Source: UBA8828 sp964510855 (GTDB lineage Bacteria > Verrucomicrobiota > Verrucomicrobiia > Opitutales > UBA953). Taken from it: 49,792 nt of DNA. The stretch's first letter is position 1. Every line of letters starts with the position of its first letter. Position numbers and translations under genes: made by a program. The notes below the pieces were generated by a model that was not told where the DNA came from, searched no databases, and was given only the letters and a program-made list of their open reading frames with translations. Where the stretch lies: the NCBI GenBank assembly GCA_964510855.1, contig CAZEDB010000011.1, positions 1 to 49,792 on the forward strand, read 5' to 3'. Positions 39,745 through 48,626 of the stretch are shown in pieces.

Positions 39745-40791
39745 GTGCGTGGGTTGTCCCTCCTAGTTGGATTCGTAATCGTGGCGGCCTTTGGCTTCGC
39801 CATCTACCTGCTGCTTGAGACGGTGCCCCCTGCCCCAACCCCCGAGGTTAGCCGCCCACCCGTCATCGCGCAGCCTGTAACAACTAAGGAAAAACCCTCT
39901 GAGGTTACCTCCTCCCCCAAGGGGACAGCACAACCTGCACCGACGCCCGTCGTCCCCTTACCCGTACCGCCTGCGGTTGATCTACCCGTAAATTCGCAAC
40001 CCAAGATAGAGCCTCCGCCCGCGCCCGCAGCCGTCGTCGAAAGTATTCAGCCCAAACCTACGCCTTTTTCCTTACCGAAAATTTCTAAGGGTCATGCCTT
40101 TGCAGGTCTCCCCCTTGATACAGGTCGCTCCCGCGGGCTAACGCTGCTAGTTAATCGGGCCTACTCTGTGGGTTATGAAGAAGCACGACGTAACCCTGCG
40201 TGGTCTGCCTACCGACTCCCTGCCGAGGTTTTGCCGCAACGCTTCCCGCGCCCCACGCGTTTTCGTGTCGACACCCGTACTCGCGCTGCCGTTCGCCACG
40301 ACGACTATACGGGGAGTGGCTACGACCGAGGTCACCTTACCCCTAACTACGCCATTGCCACGCGCTTTGGCAGCGTCGCCCAGGAAGAAACCTTTTTAAT
40401 GTCGAATGTTATTCCGCAAGCTGCGGATCTTAATCAAGGACCTTGGCGCGCCCTCGAAGCTACCCTCGCCGATCGTACCGCACCGGCAGCGACGGAAATT
40501 TGGGTGGTGGTGGGTCCTGTCTATTCCGGATCTACTAGTCGCCTAAGCTCGGGCTCGGTCATTCCGACGGGATGTTTTATGGTCATTGCCGATGAAACCC
40601 CCACCGGACCGCGCTTCCAGGCTTTCCTTGCCCCGCAGTCGGCAAGCCGAAGAGCCGACTTCCGTACTTTTCTCGTAAGCGTGCAGGCGGTTGAACGAGC
40701 CTCAGGCCTAAACTTCCACCACGAGCTGCCTGATGATTTAGAAGTAGCCCTAGAAAAAAATCCGACACCTTATTGGCTCGATCTCAACTGA
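39745..40791 (+). CDS. Membrane-anchored or exported DNA/RNA non-specific endonuclease
   Basis: The protein starts with one hydrophobic helix (LVGFVIVAAFGFAIYLLL), then a proline/valine-rich linker to about residue 110, then a DNA/RNA non-specific endonuclease domain of the NucA/Serratia nuclease type. The catalytic signature is GYDRGHLTPN with His197, and the metal-binding Asn is in DLNQGPWRALE near residue 230. EEIWVVVGPVYSG-like and GSVIPTGCFMVI stretches complete the fold. It would cut nucleic acid at the cell surface or periplasm for nutrition or defence; no immunity gene was recognised. Start is GTG with a good AGGAG, itself inside a hairpin. Confidence 0.9.
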   Translation: MRGLSLLVGFVIVAAFGFAIYLLLETVPPAPTPEVSRPPVIAQPVTTKEKPSEVTSSPKGTAQPAPTPVVPLPVPPAVDLPVNSQPKIEPPPAPAAVVESIQPKPTPFSLPKISKGHAFAGLPLDTGRSRGLTLLVNRAYSVGYEEARRNPAWSAYRLPAEVLPQRFPRPTRFRVDTRTRAAVRHDDYTGSGYDRGHLTPNYAIATRFGSVAQEETFLMSNVIPQAADLNQGPWRALEATLADRTAPAATEIWVVVGPVYSGSTSRLSSGSVIPTGCFMVIADETPTGPRFQAFLAPQSASRRADFRTFLVSVQAVERASGLNFHHELPDDLEVALEKNPTPYWLDLN

Positions 40792-40803
40792 TAGAAAACG
40801 GAC

Positions 40804-42573
40804 ATGGCTAAGACTAAACTTCTCAAAATTTCACGTGGCCCCCTACCCGGCGCCCCCGAACCCTGTGTTACGCTTGAACTTCACTTAACCAATCAAGAAG
40901 TCGATCAAGCGCTCAAAGGTAAGCAACGACTGACTAACTCCCTACTGCCTTGGCTTGAGGTTTCACTTAACGCATCGGCGAGCAACCAAGTCCAAGCCGG
41001 GGAATTCATTGTGCAACTTGCCCGTGCCTTACTCAATGAACACGGCGGCGTCATCACAACTGCCACCTGCCAACCCGTTGGGGCGAACTTAAACGTTACG
41101 CTGGGCTACCATCACCCGAAAGTTTCCGCCCAAGCACTCGCCTGTGCCTTAGGCATCGCTCTCAGCGCTGAAAATCTATCCGCTCAACAACTCGCACAAC
41201 ATGTCGAAGCCTTGTGGAAAGAGGCCCATCCCTTTACGCCTGATCCGATTGCGCACCTGCTGATTACCGAGGCAAAAAAAGCCAGCCTACCCGTTAGACC
41301 CTATCACTGGCCAACTCGACAGTGGCTCTTCGGCTGGGGGGCACGCTCTGAAACCTTTTTTGAGGCCGCCCCTCGCTCCGATTCGCATGCAGGAAGAAAC
41401 CTATCCAGCGATAAACAGCTCAGTAAACTTTTGGCTACTGCCTGTGGATTTAGAGTTTTACCTTCCTATCGGGTAGGAAACATCAACGACCTAGATAAAG
41501 CCGCGAGCGTCGTAGGCTTTCCCTGCGTCGTAAAACCCATCCAAGGTAAACAGGGCAAAGGCGTGACCACGAATATCACAAGTCTCGCGGAGTTACGAGA
41601 AGCCTGGAAACTCGCTCAGCAATTACGACCGATTGATGTGCTGGTGGAGCGACATGCCGAAGGTGAGGTTTACCGCCTTATGGTTATACGCGGTGAATTT
41701 GTCTGCAGCATCATCCGCCCCCGCCCCTCGGTTCAAGCCGATGGTCAGTCGACCCTACTTCAATTAGCGCAAAAACGTAACCAACCACTCATCGCTAAGA
41801 GTCGTCCATCGTCTTATAGCAAACCTACACCTTTAGATCAGCTTTTTGTCAATTGCCTGAGACGGCAGGGATTCAAACCTGATTCGATACCCGAAGCAGG
41901 TCGTAAGATTTACCTACGCGATGCCCCACTCGTCTCCCATGGTGTTACAGATATCGCCGACGTTACCCAACAAACGCACCCCAACATCAAGGCAGCTGCA
42001 ATTGATCTGTCGAATATGCTGGGTATCGACTGTTGCGGCATCGACTTAGTAAGCACGGATATTAGCCAAGAAACTTCCTCATACTTTTTAGAAGTTAATG
42101 GCACCCCGGGAATACGCTTGATGACGGAGGCTGGTATGCCCGCGCGCGAAGTAGCCCTCAAAATAATCGGTCCCAAGCCCGCAAGGATACCTACTCTGTT
42201 GATGATAGCACCGACCGCTAACCAAGAAGGTCTACTTGAGGCTCTGCAGCAAAAGTCAGGGCTGGGCTGGAGCTTAGGCGGAAAAGTCGGCATTGGTGTA
42301 CGACTCCTAAGCACCGAGCAAAGGTTGGCTCATGATCACATCGAACTGCTGGTACGTAATCCTTCCGCAAAGGCCCTCGTTAGCGTTATTGAGCCTGAGA
42401 CGTTAGTCACCCACGGCTTACCCCTAGACCATTGGGACCGCATCCTGCTCGCACCTCAAGCCAACCTGCCGAGCGACATCACTCAGTGGCTCCAGCAACA
42501 AGGCTACGTCGTGGAATGGTCGGTAGATTTACCGAAATTGACTGCCGCTATCCAGGATTTGAAAACCGACTAA
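40804..42573 (+). CDS. Cyanophycin-synthetase-like ATP-grasp protein with eroded Mur-ligase region (CphA2-like)
   Basis: This 589-residue protein follows CphA order but is about 280 residues shorter. Residues about 20-160 recall the CphA N domain (LELHLTNQEVDQALKGKQRL; VTLGYHHPKVSAQALACALG). Residues about 200-450 are an intact ATP-grasp domain: VVKPIQGKQGKGVTTNITSL near residue 243, VLVERHAEGEVYRLMVIRGE and FLEVNGTPGIRL near residue 430. The rest (about 450-589) sits where CphA has its Mur-ligase domain. The P-loop TGTNGKTTT is replaced by MIAPTANQEG, and only a reduced NPSAKALVSVIEPETL remains of the RNPxVExAVFExARGGIL strand. CphA2 has one active ATP site and a reduced Mur domain, so this could polymerise a dipeptide. 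No cyanophycinase gene is nearby. Confidence 0.75.
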   Translation: MAKTKLLKISRGPLPGAPEPCVTLELHLTNQEVDQALKGKQRLTNSLLPWLEVSLNASASNQVQAGEFIVQLARALLNEHGGVITTATCQPVGANLNVTLGYHHPKVSAQALACALGIALSAENLSAQQLAQHVEALWKEAHPFTPDPIAHLLITEAKKASLPVRPYHWPTRQWLFGWGARSETFFEAAPRSDSHAGRNLSSDKQLSKLLATACGFRVLPSYRVGNINDLDKAASVVGFPCVVKPIQGKQGKGVTTNITSLAELREAWKLAQQLRPIDVLVERHAEGEVYRLMVIRGEFVCSIIRPRPSVQADGQSTLLQLAQKRNQPLIAKSRPSSYSKPTPLDQLFVNCLRRQGFKPDSIPEAGRKIYLRDAPLVSHGVTDIADVTQQTHPNIKAAAIDLSNMLGIDCCGIDLVSTDISQETSSYFLEVNGTPGIRLMTEAGMPAREVALKIIGPKPARIPTLLMIAPTANQEGLLEALQQKSGLGWSLGGKVGIGVRLLSTEQRLAHDHIELLVRNPSAKALVSVIEPETLVTHGLPLDHWDRILLAPQANLPSDITQWLQQQGYVVEWSVDLPKLTAAIQDLKTD

Positions 42574-42700
42574 GCTATCGGTTGAGAAATGGAGAGGGAG
42601 CTAACCGACTCCCAAGGTGAGACCCGGCTCATAAAGCCTGGTAGGATTTCTAAAGGGTGCTTGCGGAAGTACTAGTATAACTAAAGATGACCGTACTCCT

Positions 42701-45700
42701 ATGTCATTATCCCGAATCCTACTCATCGCAGCTGCCCTCACCACCTCACTTCCCGCGCTCCCCCCGACGCCCGCACTGCTCAACTGGAATAACACCCCCT
42801 CAGGGTCTTGGACAGATACTAACGAATGGAACGATGGTAGCAGCAACCTCAACTGGGTTGACGGCAGCGATGCCGTCCTAACAGGCACAGGCTTTGCGGT
42901 AGCACTCCCCACGAGTATCACAGCACGTAATGTGCTCATTAATGGTACCACCCTAGCAACCTATGAGTTTAGCGGTGCTTCTACCCTAGGGTTTACGGGT
43001 TACTTTATGGTCGATACTGGCCGTGCTACTATTGGTGCCGATTTAGCCGTCACGGGAGGCGACAACCTCTACGTTGGCAGCAGCCTTTCAGATGCAACGC
43101 TACAAATTCTCGGTTCAGCCACGGCAGGTTCAGGCGCCATCGGCGTTTACGCTGCTTCGGCTGATAATCAGCTCATCGTAGGGTCCGCCTCACCTGGCGC
43201 ATCGCTCGTGCTTACGGGCGACTTAGATGTCGGCTACGAAGGCGCAGGTAACACACTGGATATCCGCGCCGGCTCAACCGTCAGCCTTGGCTCGCTTAAA
43301 GTTGGTGGCTTTGCCACCTCGACCAATAATACGGTCACGATTTCAGGACAGCTCACCGCCACTTCTAATGCCACCTTAGGCTACGGCGGTAACGACAACA
43401 CTCTGACAATTGACGGCGCCAATGCCCTACTTCGTACCTCAGGCGTGCTTTATATCGGTTTCGAAGGTGCAAACAACGACGCTACTGTCTCCGGTGGAGC
43501 TTGGCTAGATGCTGCTGGCGGTGATGCCGTCATCGGTGACCAAGCCTCATCCGACACCAATACCCTAACCATCACTGGGAACGGTTCGAAATTAACTAAT
43601 ACGGCCACGCTCTATGTCGGTAAAACTGGCTCGGGTAATTCCCTCGACGTTGTGTCGGGCGGATCGCTGCAAACCAACGGCCTCCGTATCAGCGCTAACG
43701 ATGGCTCAGCCACGAATAGCCTCACTATTTCAGGCACCGGCAGCGAGCTTATCAATACCGGCTCGCTCCGCGTGGGCTCGCTGGGTGATAGCGCCACACT
43801 CACAGTTGAAAATGGTGCAACCGCAACCATCAGCGCCAACCTCTTCTTAGGTCATGGTAGCGGATCAACGGGCAACCGTCTCTCTGTAACCGGGGCAGGT
43901 TCTTCACTAACCGCAGGTAGTGTAACTATCGGACGCACCGGCTCGACTGACAACGAACTCACCTTAGCAGACGACGCCCAACTTATCTCAACGGGTGCCA
44001 TTACCCTCGGAGGCACGGATGCTCGCCTAGTAATTTCAGGAGAAGGCACTACCCTCAGCGCCCCCCTTATCACAGGCGCAGTTGTGACCAGCAACACTGG
44101 GCACGTCATTGAATTCGCGCACGAGGGATTATTTACTTTTGCGGGTGATGTTTCAGGTGACATCGCCATTCTCCACTCAGGTTCAGGCACCACAACGCTC
44201 AATGGCGCACTCAGCTTTACCGGAGGCACGCAAGTAACCGCAGGTAATCTACGCATCGATGGCACCATTGTGGGTGAAACCCAAGTAGCTGTAGGCGGTC
44301 GCCTCGGCGGAAATGGCGATTTCTCGGGCGATATCGACGTTCTCGGGACACTCGCACCCGGCAACTCCCCCGGCATCACCACCCAATTAATCGGCGACAC
44401 CTTCTTACTCTCAGGCTCCTTCTTTGAAGCAGAACTCGGCGGCCTTCAAGCAGGCGAAGGCGACGGATTCCATGACCGTCACGTTATTGCAGACGGCTCG
44501 CTGATTATTTCTCCTGACGCTACCCTGGAAATTCGTCAATGGGGTACCTTCACCCCTGCCCGTGGCAACGTCTTCACTATTATTCAAGCATCGGAGGGTA
44601 TCTCTGGAACCTTCAGCGACATGATTAACGCCGACTACTCGACTCTCTTGGTCTACGACAACCGCGCAGGATTACCCACCAAAGGCAACCTCTACGGAAC
44701 AGGTCTTACTGGAACGCAAGGACTAGAAGCTTACGCAACCAACGCCACCGAGGCGGCGTTTGGCAGTTCGCTCAGTGCAGTGGCCCTAACCCGTACCGAC
44801 TCCTCTACCACCGACAATCCCGCTGCATTCGTTGACAGCTCAACGCCTGCGGGCCGCGCAGCCCTTGCTGTCATTCTCGGTGCACCCCTGGCATCGTTCT
44901 CACCCGCATCATACTTCGGCGTCGCCGAATATACGCGCACGGCAAGCCGTGCCAGCGTCGATGGTGCCCTACGCCGCGGTCCCACCCTTAAAGAGGGTAC
45001 ATGGTCCTTCTCCTACGGCCATGCCCGCGCCGATAGCCGCGACAGCCGACTCGAACAAACACTTCGCTCCGATAGCGCCGCACTGACTGCGACCAATGAC
45101 CTAGGCGGCGGGCTGCAAGCGGGTGGCTATATTGGTGGCAACTCCGGACGTTCTTCAGCGGGCACCTCCACTCTAGATTTTGAGGGCGCAGAATTCGGCT
45201 TATTTGTCCGAAGCGCGGCTAAAATTGGCTCCCAAGATTTCACCCTCGAGGCGGCAATTTTTGGAGGATCCTATGCGTTTGATGCCCAACGCGAGACTAC
45301 GGCAGTAGGTACTTCGGGCGGAAACTTACGCCTCACCAATCAAGTGGCAGGCGCGCGGGACGTCGGTGCCTCGTCAACCGGAGCCAAATTCCTCGTCTCT
45401 ACCAACCTAACGCAAGTAGGTGCCGTTACCTTGTCGCCCTATGCAGGTTTAGTAACGATGCGCACAAAATCAGATGCCTTCACTGAATCCGGTAGCGAAC
45501 TCACGGTTGCTGAAGGCAGTTCCGACTCTACCCGCAGCTTACTTGGGCTCTCCGCCGGGGCAACCTGGGGTAAGGTGAGTTTGACTGCGAGCTTCGGAGT
45601 CGAACATGAACACGGTGACTCAGTCGACAGTCTCTCCGGATCACTCGGTGACGCCACCGTTGCCGTCACCACACCCGAGGCGGATAAAACCGTCACGGTA

Positions 45701-45826
45701 ACAGGCATCACCGCCAATTGGGCACTGAGTACGGCAACCCAATTGAGTCTCGGCACCGAAGTACGCTCGAGCGATACGACCGAAGGCGATCGCCGCGTGT
45801 TCGTTTCACTCGGTCATAGCTTCTAA
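42701..45826 (+). CDS. Autotransporter (type V secreted) with beta-helix passenger
   Basis: This 1041-residue protein has a signal peptide (LSRILLIAAALTTSLPALPP). A long passenger of Gly/Thr/Ser/Asn-rich repeats of roughly 35-45 residues follows, each with an LYVGxxGxxN-like turn (VLYIGFEGANNDATVSGGAW, ATLYVGKTGSGNSLDVVSGG, GSLRVGSLGDSATLTVENGA). An autotransporter-associated strand block, GGNGDFSGDIDVLGTLAPGN, leads to the outer-membrane beta-barrel at about residues 760-1041. The barrel ends RRVFVSLGHSF with a terminal Phe, as for Bam substrates. The passenger is probably displayed or released at the cell surface; its activity is unknown. A -10-like TATAAC lies 19 bases before the ATG. A strong bidirectional terminator follows the stop. 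Confidence 0.9.
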   Translation: MSLSRILLIAAALTTSLPALPPTPALLNWNNTPSGSWTDTNEWNDGSSNLNWVDGSDAVLTGTGFAVALPTSITARNVLINGTTLATYEFSGASTLGFTGYFMVDTGRATIGADLAVTGGDNLYVGSSLSDATLQILGSATAGSGAIGVYAASADNQLIVGSASPGASLVLTGDLDVGYEGAGNTLDIRAGSTVSLGSLKVGGFATSTNNTVTISGQLTATSNATLGYGGNDNTLTIDGANALLRTSGVLYIGFEGANNDATVSGGAWLDAAGGDAVIGDQASSDTNTLTITGNGSKLTNTATLYVGKTGSGNSLDVVSGGSLQTNGLRISANDGSATNSLTISGTGSELINTGSLRVGSLGDSATLTVENGATATISANLFLGHGSGSTGNRLSVTGAGSSLTAGSVTIGRTGSTDNELTLADDAQLISTGAITLGGTDARLVISGEGTTLSAPLITGAVVTSNTGHVIEFAHEGLFTFAGDVSGDIAILHSGSGTTTLNGALSFTGGTQVTAGNLRIDGTIVGETQVAVGGRLGGNGDFSGDIDVLGTLAPGNSPGITTQLIGDTFLLSGSFFEAELGGLQAGEGDGFHDRHVIADGSLIISPDATLEIRQWGTFTPARGNVFTIIQASEGISGTFSDMINADYSTLLVYDNRAGLPTKGNLYGTGLTGTQGLEAYATNATEAAFGSSLSAVALTRTDSSTTDNPAAFVDSSTPAGRAALAVILGAPLASFSPASYFGVAEYTRTASRASVDGALRRGPTLKEGTWSFSYGHARADSRDSRLEQTLRSDSAALTATNDLGGGLQAGGYIGGNSGRSSAGTSTLDFEGAEFGLFVRSAAKIGSQDFTLEAAIFGGSYAFDAQRETTAVGTSGGNLRLTNQVAGARDVGASSTGAKFLVSTNLTQVGAVTLSPYAGLVTMRTKSDAFTESGSELTVAEGSSDSTRSLLGLSAGATWGKVSLTASFGVEHEHGDSVDSLSGSLGDATVAVTTPEADKTVTVTGITANWALSTATQLSLGTEVRSSDTTEGDRRVFVSLGHSF

Positions 45827-45842
45827 GCGACAGGCCAAGAAC

Positions 45843-45874
45843 AAAAGTCCCCGCCCTTAAAAGCGGGGTCTTTT
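45843..45874 (+). terminator. Rho-independent terminator
   Basis: CCCCGC and GCGGGG form a 6-base-pair GC stem around an 8-base loop. It is extended, after one T-T mismatch, by AAAAG pairing with CTTTT, and followed by a run of T. It lies 17 bases after the autotransporter stop and would also work on the other strand. Confidence 0.9.
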
Positions 45875-45932
45875 TATGTCGGGTAATGACTCGACCGTGT
45901 AAGGGTGATTAGGTTAGAAAAAGAGCTACCCC

Positions 45933-47318
45933 ATGCCTGTCTCCGACCCCCTAGTGCTGGAAAAACTTCGTGCTCTTGTAGGCGCGTCTAACGTCTTAAC
46001 TCAACCCGAAGACACCCTGCCCTATGGTTTTGATGGTACCGCAGCCTTAAAGGGAGTTGCTGGCGTGGTGGTGCTTCCGGCTTCAACCAAAGAAGTCGCC
46101 GCTATCGTACGCCTTGCCCATTCTGAAGGCATCCCCGTGGTGACACGTGGCTCGGGCACAGGCTTAAGCGGCGGGAGTGTACCCTCAGAAGGCTGCCTAG
46201 TGCTTTGCTTAGTTCGGATGGACAAGATTCTTGCGGTAGATCCGGCTAATTTAACCCTGCGGGCGCAGGCGGGTGCCATCACCGCCGCAGTCGATGCCGC
46301 AGCCCAAGCGCATGGGCTCTTCTACCCGCCCGATCCCGGCTCAATGAAGATCAGTACGATTGGGGGTAATGTGGCAGAGAATAGTGGCGGGTTACGCGGG
46401 CTAAAATACGGCGTCACGCGCGACTATGTCATGGGCCTAGAAGTCGTCATGCCTGATGGCTCGATTGCCCATTTAGGAAACGCCTGTGTTAAAGATGTCG
46501 CCGGTTATTCTCTGAAGGATTTATTTATTGGTTCTGAGGGCACACTCGGGATTATCACCGAAGTCCTTTTAAAAATTGTTCCTAAGCCTGCGGCGCGTCG
46601 GACCATGCTGGCCCTCTACGACCGCATGGAAGATGCGGCTAATACGGTCTCGGCTATTATTGCTGCGCGGATCATTCCCTGCACGCTCGAGTTTCTCGAC
46701 CATACTACCATCAATTGCGTTGAGGACTACGCTAAGATTGGGCTACCGCGCGATTGTGCCGCCCTACTCCTGATGGAGACCGATGGTCACCCAGCAGCTG
46801 TAGCCGACGAAGCAGACCGCATGCGCGACTTAGCCCAACAGCATCACGCCCGTGAAGTGCGCGTAGCCGCAGATGATGCTGAAGCCGCCCGACTCGCCAC
46901 CGCTCGACGCAGTGCCTTTGCCGCTTTGGCACGGGTTCGACCAACCACGATTCTTGAAGATGTCACCGTACCGCGCGACAAACTAGCCGAAATGGTGGAG
47001 TTCATCGCTGCCACCGCAGCTCAGCGCGGATTACGCGTAGGCACTTTTGGTCACATGGGAGATGGTAACTTACACCCAACCTTCTTGACCGACGAACGCG
47101 ATGCTGCCGAGATGGCGAAGGTTCACGAAGCCCTCGAAGCGATTGTCGACCGCACCCTCGCACTTGGCGGTACGATTACAGGGGAACACGGTGTGGGCCT
47201 AGCCAAAAAAGCTTGGCTACGAAAGCAAGTGGGCGATGCGAGCCACGACCTGATGCGCACGCTCAAACGCGCGCTTGATCCGAAAAATTTACTCAATCCT
47301 GGAAAGATTTTTGACTAA
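45933..47318 (+). CDS. glcD: FAD-linked 2-hydroxyacid oxidase, glycolate oxidase subunit GlcD-like
   Basis: This 461-residue VAO/PCMH-type flavoprotein oxidises glycolate (or D-lactate) to the 2-oxoacid and passes electrons to the iron-sulfur subunit. FAD-binding blocks are TRGSGTGLSGGSVPSEG near residue 72, NVAENSGGLRGLKYGVTRDY near residue 148 and YSLKDLFIGSEGTLGIITE. The C-terminal FAD-oxidase domain includes GTFGHMGDGNLHPTF and ITGEHGVGLAKKAWL, typical of GlcD and D-lactate dehydrogenase. The next gene is a GlcF-like partner. GlcE, the third subunit of the E. coli complex, is absent, as in several bacteria. No clear Shine-Dalgarno sequence is seen. Confidence 0.9.
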   Translation: MPVSDPLVLEKLRALVGASNVLTQPEDTLPYGFDGTAALKGVAGVVVLPASTKEVAAIVRLAHSEGIPVVTRGSGTGLSGGSVPSEGCLVLCLVRMDKILAVDPANLTLRAQAGAITAAVDAAAQAHGLFYPPDPGSMKISTIGGNVAENSGGLRGLKYGVTRDYVMGLEVVMPDGSIAHLGNACVKDVAGYSLKDLFIGSEGTLGIITEVLLKIVPKPAARRTMLALYDRMEDAANTVSAIIAARIIPCTLEFLDHTTINCVEDYAKIGLPRDCAALLLMETDGHPAAVADEADRMRDLAQQHHAREVRVAADDAEAARLATARRSAFAALARVRPTTILEDVTVPRDKLAEMVEFIAATAAQRGLRVGTFGHMGDGNLHPTFLTDERDAAEMAKVHEALEAIVDRTLALGGTITGEHGVGLAKKAWLRKQVGDASHDLMRTLKRALDPKNLLNPGKIFD

Positions 47319-47322
47319 GCCG

Positions 47323-48618
47323 ATGCGCCCAACGCTCAAGCTGCTCGACTACTCTATCCTGCAACAGTGCATGCACTGCGGGATGTGCCTGCCCAATTGC
47401 CCGACCTATGATGCCACCAAGCGCGAGCGCCACAGCCCGCGGGGTCGCATTGCCCTTATGCGTGCGGTGGCCGACGAAGAACTGAAAATGGGGCCAGCCT
47501 TCGCTGAAGAAATGAGCTACTGCCTGGGCTGTCTCGCCTGCCAAACCGCCTGCCCTGCTGGGGTCGACTATGCAGGGCTACTGGAAACGGCTCGAGCTGA
47601 GGTTCAGCAGACGCAACCTTCGCGTCGCCTCTCGGTTCGCTTCTGGCGCGCCATTACCCTGCGTGGCCTTTTCCTTAACCCCCGACTGCTAAGATTCGTG
47701 GGTCGACTGCTCGGACTTTTTCAACGGGCTGGACTTCAAACTGCCACGCGCCGTCTGCAACTCACGCGTCTTCTGCCTGGAGATTTGCGACGACTCGAAC
47801 CGCAATGCCCAGTTATTGCTCACCGCTTCTCGCCGGCCCTGATTCAACCGGTGGAACGCCCCGCGATTCGACGCTATCGCGTGGCTCTACTTACGGGCTG
47901 CGTACAAGACCTAGTTTTCTCAGCCATCAATCGCGACACCGCGGATGTTTTACTGGCCAATGAGTGCGAGGTGCATACGCCTCCAGTACAACCCTGCTGT
48001 GGCTCGCTCCACGCCCACAACGGTGAATTTAATTCGGCCCAGCTTTTAGCTCGCCGGATGATTGACCTCTTCCCACCCGAACAATTCGACGCCATCATTA
48101 GTAATGCAGGTGGCTGTGGGAGTCACTTACGCCACTACACTAAGTTACTCGCAGGTGATCCTAGTTATCTCGAGCGAGCGCGCCTCTGGGATAGCAAAGT
48201 GCGCGATATCCATGAGTGGTTAGCAGAGATTGACTGCCGACCTCCGCGCAAGGGCATAGGAAGTATGAAAGTCACCTACCATGACTCCTGTCACTTAGCG
48301 CACGGACAAAAAGTCGTACGCCAACCCCGTGACCTACTCCGACTCATCCCAGGCATTGAATTGGTAGAACTCCCCGAGGCTAACTGGTGCTGCGGTAGCG
48401 CCGGGATTTATTCGATAACCCAGCCTGCTCAGTCGGAAGATCTCTTAAAACGTAAAGTAGGCCACATCCGCGCCACGGGTGCCACCGTCCTCGCGACTTC
48501 TAACCCAGGCTGCCATTTGCAGATTGAGCGAGGGCTTCGAGAAGCCGGTATTTCAGTTGTCCTTATGCAACCCGTGACCTTGCTCGCCCGAGCCTACCGG
48601 GCTGAGCTAAAAAACTGA
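47323..48618 (+). CDS. glcF: Iron-sulfur subunit of glycolate oxidase (GlcF-like)
   Basis: This 431-residue protein has two ferredoxin-type motifs, CMHCGMCLPNCPTY (about residue 14) and CLGCLACQTACPAG (about residue 68), which should hold two [4Fe-4S] clusters, followed by two CCG domains with CCGSLHAHNG and CCGSAGIYS. This is the GlcF/heterodisulfide-reductase-like layout, so it would carry electrons from GlcD towards the quinone pool. Its ATG lies four bases after the GlcD stop. A longer frame from 47275 or a TTG at 47311 is possible, but the ATG starts the family sequence (MRPTLKLLDYS). The stop is eight bases from the convergent aquaporin gene. Confidence 0.92.
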   Translation: MRPTLKLLDYSILQQCMHCGMCLPNCPTYDATKRERHSPRGRIALMRAVADEELKMGPAFAEEMSYCLGCLACQTACPAGVDYAGLLETARAEVQQTQPSRRLSVRFWRAITLRGLFLNPRLLRFVGRLLGLFQRAGLQTATRRLQLTRLLPGDLRRLEPQCPVIAHRFSPALIQPVERPAIRRYRVALLTGCVQDLVFSAINRDTADVLLANECEVHTPPVQPCCGSLHAHNGEFNSAQLLARRMIDLFPPEQFDAIISNAGGCGSHLRHYTKLLAGDPSYLERARLWDSKVRDIHEWLAEIDCRPPRKGIGSMKVTYHDSCHLAHGQKVVRQPRDLLRLIPGIELVELPEANWCCGSAGIYSITQPAQSEDLLKRKVGHIRATGATVLATSNPGCHLQIERGLREAGISVVLMQPVTLLARAYRAELKN

Positions 48619-48626
48619 GCCGTTGT

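Noticed and set aside
40804..42573. Complete cyanophycin synthetase CphA1
   Set aside because: The Mur-ligase P-loop GTNGKT is absent and the protein is about 280 residues too short.
42588..42700. TCGGTT/AACCGA inverted arms after the CphA-like gene as a terminator
   Set aside because: There is a long unpaired interior and no T run follows.
43852..44400. A 182-codon minus-strand frame
   Set aside because: It is a Pro/Val/Ser-rich shadow of the Gly/Thr-rich autotransporter repeats.
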